64,000 nt of DNA from Martinezella tropici (GTDB taxonomy: Bacteria; Pseudomonadota; Alphaproteobacteria; Rhizobiales; Rhizobiaceae): NCBI RefSeq assembly GCF_003287875.1, contig NZ_QMKK01000058.1, positions 1-64,000 on the forward strand, read 5' to 3'. Within the stretch, counting starts at the first letter, position 1, and each line of letters opens with the position of its first letter. Shown piece after piece: positions 61,383 to 64,000 of the stretch. The notes beneath the pieces are model-generated. The model was not told the origin of the DNA, searched no databases, and worked only from the letters and a program-made list of their open reading frames with translations. The position numbers and the translations under genes were made by a program.

Positions 61383-62306
61383 GTGAAGATAGCCGTAATC
61401 GGGGCTGGAGCCATGGGGAGCCTTTTTGCCGGACGCTTGGCCGAGAGGGGCAACGAGGTCTCCTTGATCGAAGTCTCCGGCGTCATGATCGACGCCATCG
61501 AAGAGAAGGGGCTTCGGATGGCCGGCCTCTTTGGCGAGAAGGCCTATAGCCTGCCGATCGCTCCGGCGGATCATTATGCTGAGGCCTTCGAACTGTTGAT
61601 CGTATTCACCAAGGGCATGTACACGACCGCCGCGATGGAAGCGGCGAAACACCTCCTCGGCCCGCAGACCTGGGTGCTCACCGTTCAAAACGGCATCGGC
61701 AATGTCGGGGCGATCGAGGCCTTCCTGGCACGAGATCGCATCGTCATGGGCATGACCAACTGGCCCTCGACGCTGATCGAACCCGGCCTGATCACTGTTC
61801 CCGGTGAAGGCGAGATCAAGGTATGGGCAGCGAACGGTCAGGCCTCCGCAAGACTGGAAGCGATCAGCCGCGCCTTGGACGAGGCGGGCCTCAACTGCAA
61901 GCTGGACCCAGGTGTCGAAGTGAGTATCTGGGAGAAGCTCGCCTTCAATTCAGCACTCAATTCACTGGCAGCAGTCACGGGATTGACGGTCGGCGAAATG
62001 GGCGACCGGCAGGAGGCCCGCGACATCGCTTTCGCGATCGTCGATGAGGTTGTCGCGGTTGCGAAGGCACGCGGCCTAGCCGTTGATGCCAACTACGTTC
62101 GCCAGTCGTTGGAACATGCCTTTGCCAATCACCGGCAGCACCAACCTTCGATGTTGCAGGATCGACTTGCCGGCCGGCGTATGGAAATCTCCACGATCAC
62201 CGGGGCCGTCAGCAGGGCCGGCAAGACGCTCAACGTTGCAACACCTGTGACGACGACGTTTGCCAATCTGCTGACCATCTTTGACAATTCCGGCCCGGTC
62301 GCCTGA
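61383..62306 (+). CDS. Ketopantoate reductase-family 2-hydroxyacid dehydrogenase
   Basis: This 307-residue protein starts at GTG 61383. The NADP loop is AVIGAGAMGSLFAGRLAERG; catalytic Lys is in SIWEKLAFNSALNSLAAVTG and substrate Glu/Ser in RRMEISTITGAVSRAG. PanE-family members include true ketopantoate reductase and D-mandelate-type 2-hydroxyacid dehydrogenases. The divergent location beside a TRAP importer, decarboxylase and aldehyde dehydrogenase favours a catabolic hydroxyacid/keto acid step. Biosynthetic PanE cannot be excluded. Confidence 0.85.
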   Translation: MKIAVIGAGAMGSLFAGRLAERGNEVSLIEVSGVMIDAIEEKGLRMAGLFGEKAYSLPIAPADHYAEAFELLIVFTKGMYTTAAMEAAKHLLGPQTWVLTVQNGIGNVGAIEAFLARDRIVMGMTNWPSTLIEPGLITVPGEGEIKVWAANGQASARLEAISRALDEAGLNCKLDPGVEVSIWEKLAFNSALNSLAAVTGLTVGEMGDRQEARDIAFAIVDEVVAVAKARGLAVDANYVRQSLEHAFANHRQHQPSMLQDRLAGRRMEISTITGAVSRAGKTLNVATPVTTTFANLLTIFDNSGPVA

Positions 62307-62495
62307 GACATCTCGGGCGGAGGCTTGTTGCGAGACCTGGACTTGCATTTCTGTTCTTGAAATAGAACCTGATTGGAATAGCGAATCCGCAACTGGATTG
62401 ATCCTGGGAATGGATTCGTAATTCGATACAGGGCGCCCTGGCAAGCGTATCATCTGTGGGCAGTGGCCATCATTTCCTTCTGCCCCTTGTCCGGC

Positions 62496-63479
62496 TTACG
62501 CGCTCTGGCCTGCTTCCCTCATTGTGCGGCGGATCGGCAGCAAATCGATCCTGATGACCGATTTCAGGAGCCCCCAGGCTCCGCCCGGAACGAACAGCGT
62601 GACGCCGATCGCCAGCAGGCCCAGGATGATGAAATAAAACGAGCCGATATTGCCCATGGTTTCGCGGAGCAGGAAATAGATCGCCACACCGACAATCGGT
62701 CCTTCGAGCGTCCCTATACCGCCGAGAATGACGGCGAAGAGGATGATCGCCATCCAGTTCATCGAAAAGCCCGCCGTCGGGCTCACCTGCAGGGCGACCA
62801 TGTAATAGCAGGCCCCGGCCGCACCACCGATCGCCGCGGCGATCAGAAGCACGTATGTCTGCGTCTTGCGGATGGTCACGCCCATTGCTTCAGCCGCGAG
62901 TGAGCTGTCTTTCATAGCGCGTAGGGCCAGCCCGAAGCGACCGCGCATGAGACCGACGCAGGTCAGAAGCGCAATGAGCAGAACAATGGCTGCCGTCCCA
63001 TAGGTGGCAAAAAGCCGGACAGAACGGTCGATACCGCGCACCGCCGTCAGCGCGACACCACCGCCGCCGCCGAGCACGGCGGTATGATAGACGATCAGCC
63101 GAACGACCTCGGAAATCACCCACGAACCGATGGCAAGCTGCGCACCGGAGAGGCGAAACAGGATCGGCGTGATCAGCAGTGCAAAGGTTGCGCAGACCAG
63201 CCCCGAAACGACGACGAAGGGAAAGGGCGGCAGGCCGAGACCGTTGGCGACCATGAAGAGCGTGTAGCCGCCGATGCCGATGAAGACCTGGAAGCCCATG
63301 AAGACGATGCCGCCGAAACCGGCGAGTAGGTTCCACATCAGGGCAATCGACAGCACCGCCGCGATTTCAGTCGTCAGCAGCACGGTATAGCGCGAGCCGA
63401 CAAACGGAACGACAATCAGGACGGCAGCGATCAACCCGACTGTGACGAGCGACCGGGCGAAAGGCGAGGCGAGCGTCAT
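62496..63479 (-). CDS. livM: LIV-type ABC transporter permease (LivM)
   Basis: This 327-residue membrane permease has about nine spans. Features are GGIVFMGFQVFIGIGGYTLFM, LRAMKDSSLAAEAMGVTIRKTQTYVLLI (the EAA-like cytoplasmic loop) and NWMAIILFAVILGGIGTLEGPIVG. It imports branched-chain amino acids or related carboxylates. Its start overlaps the LivH stop (ATGA). The ATP-binding subunits are not downstream in this window. Confidence 0.92.
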   Translation of the reverse strand: MTLASPFARSLVTVGLIAAVLIVVPFVGSRYTVLLTTEIAAVLSIALMWNLLAGFGGIVFMGFQVFIGIGGYTLFMVANGLGLPPFPFVVVSGLVCATFALLITPILFRLSGAQLAIGSWVISEVVRLIVYHTAVLGGGGGVALTAVRGIDRSVRLFATYGTAAIVLLIALLTCVGLMRGRFGLALRAMKDSSLAAEAMGVTIRKTQTYVLLIAAAIGGAAGACYYMVALQVSPTAGFSMNWMAIILFAVILGGIGTLEGPIVGVAIYFLLRETMGNIGSFYFIILGLLAIGVTLFVPGGAWGLLKSVIRIDLLPIRRTMREAGQSA

Positions 63480-64000
63480 GCACGTATCCTTTTGGTAAAG
63501 AGACCGCCCGGCATCAGCAGCAGGCCGAGGAGAAAGACGACGTGGCCAACAAGCGGCCCCAGGCTTGGGACGATGAACGTGCCGGCCGCCTGGGCGATGC
63601 CGAGAATGATGCCACCGGCGAGCGTTCCCCAGATCGAGCCGAGCCCGCCGAGGATCACTGCCTCGAAGGCGAAAAGCATCCGCTCCGGCCCTGTAGACGG
63701 GTCGAACGTGCCGCGCATTCCATAGAAGATCGCGGCAACGGCGGAAATCGCCAGCGCAAAGCCCATGGCATTGGCAAAGACGCGACGTGTCCCGATGCCC
63801 ATCAGTTGCGCGACCGCTTCATTGTCCGAGGTCGCCCGGACCGCGCGGCCAAAGCGCGTGCGGCCAAAGACGGCAGCGGTGAGTGCAAAAATCCCGACCG
63901 CTACCGCCAGCGTAAGAAGCGGCAGGACACCGATGGCCACCGAGCCGATATTGATGGCAGCCGTTCCGAGCGGGCCGGGATCGAGACTCTTCGTATCGGC
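63476..64000 (-). CDS. livH: LIV-type ABC transporter permease (LivH), 5' end beyond window
   Basis: At least 174 codons are open up to the window edge, so the gene is partial here. RFGRAVRATSDNEAVAQLMGIGTRRVF is the EAA-like loop and FEAVILGGLGSIWGTLAGGIILGIAQAAG is the LivH signature. It pairs with LivM. The likely binding protein and rest of the operon lie beyond 64000. Confidence 0.9.
   Translation of the reverse strand, partial: ADTKSLDPGPLGTAAINIGSVAIGVLPLLTLAVAVGIFALTAAVFGRTRFGRAVRATSDNEAVAQLMGIGTRRVFANAMGFALAISAVAAIFYGMRGTFDPSTGPERMLFAFEAVILGGLGSIWGTLAGGIILGIAQAAGTFIVPSLGPLVGHVVFLLGLLLMPGGLFTKRIRA

Noticed and set aside
1..64000. CRISPR arrays, insertion sequences or prophage genes
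   Set aside because: No regularly spaced repeats, transposase motifs or phage structural genes were seen.

Overview
The window looks like the genome of a Rhizobiaceae alphaproteobacterium (Rhizobium/Agrobacterium-like). The markers are a 2,830-residue cyclic beta-1,2-glucan synthase (NdvB/ChvB), HWE-family histidine kinases, DUF982/DUF3606/DUF2934 stress proteins, TRAP and LIV transporters, and promoters of the alphaproteobacterial EcfG type. I saw no rRNA gene, intact tRNA, insertion sequence or CRISPR array.

Layout. (1) 1-8.7 kb is an accessory toxin-antitoxin belt: an AbiE pair with a frameshifted toxin, a divergent AbiEii-like nucleotidyltransferase with a small partner, HipBA with a broken HipA, and an apparently intact VapBC. 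A DUF932 plasmid-protein remnant and four degenerate tRNA-3'-end-like repeats lie among them. (2) 8.8-24 kb is a signalling and stress region: a membrane diguanylate cyclase, small membrane proteins, a DUF3606-xthA-hydrolase operon, two HWE kinase/single-domain receiver modules (one behind a KaiC-like ATPase), a glycine-rich YflT-like stress protein, a PepSY-like exported protein, DUF2934 and DUF982 proteins, and two SDR genes, one divergent from a TetR gene. Eight GGAAC-N16/17-(C)GTT elements precede these genes, four of them exact, which ties much of the region to the EcfG general stress response. (3) 25.4-33.9 kb is ndvB. (4) 33.9-36.4 kb holds fragments of an SDR, an Old Yellow Enzyme and a class-III aminotransferase around an NmrA-like gene and a divergent LysR regulator. 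(5) 36.4-45.9 kb is a MocR regulator divergent from a complete Nit1C-type operon: MSMEG_0572 protein, nitrilase, radical SAM, GNAT, AIR-synthase-like, glycosyltransferase, MSMEG_0570 protein, flavoprotein, and a Pnap_2097/LnmK-like gene. (6) 46.1-53.7 kb is an OmpR/kinase pair divergent from an RND efflux operon and a DUF3313-like lipoprotein; a 14-bp inverted repeat lies between them. (7) 54.3-62.3 kb is a catabolic locus: aldehyde dehydrogenase, MarR, TRAP DctP-Q-M and a ThDP decarboxylase-like enzyme, divergent from a PanE-type dehydrogenase across a 41-bp palindrome. (8) 62.5-64 kb starts a LIV-type ABC transporter that runs off the end.

How the genes work together. The KaiC-kinase-receiver operon and the stress genes share promoter elements and probably one sigma-factor regulon. 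The Nit1C operon is a tightly coupled pathway associated with nitrogen scavenging and cyanide use, probably under MocR control. The 54-62 kb locus can be read as uptake of a 2-hydroxy or 2-keto acid, oxidation to the keto acid, non-oxidative decarboxylation, then aldehyde oxidation, under MarR control. In the toxin belt the antitoxins are intact, but two of the four toxin-like genes are broken.
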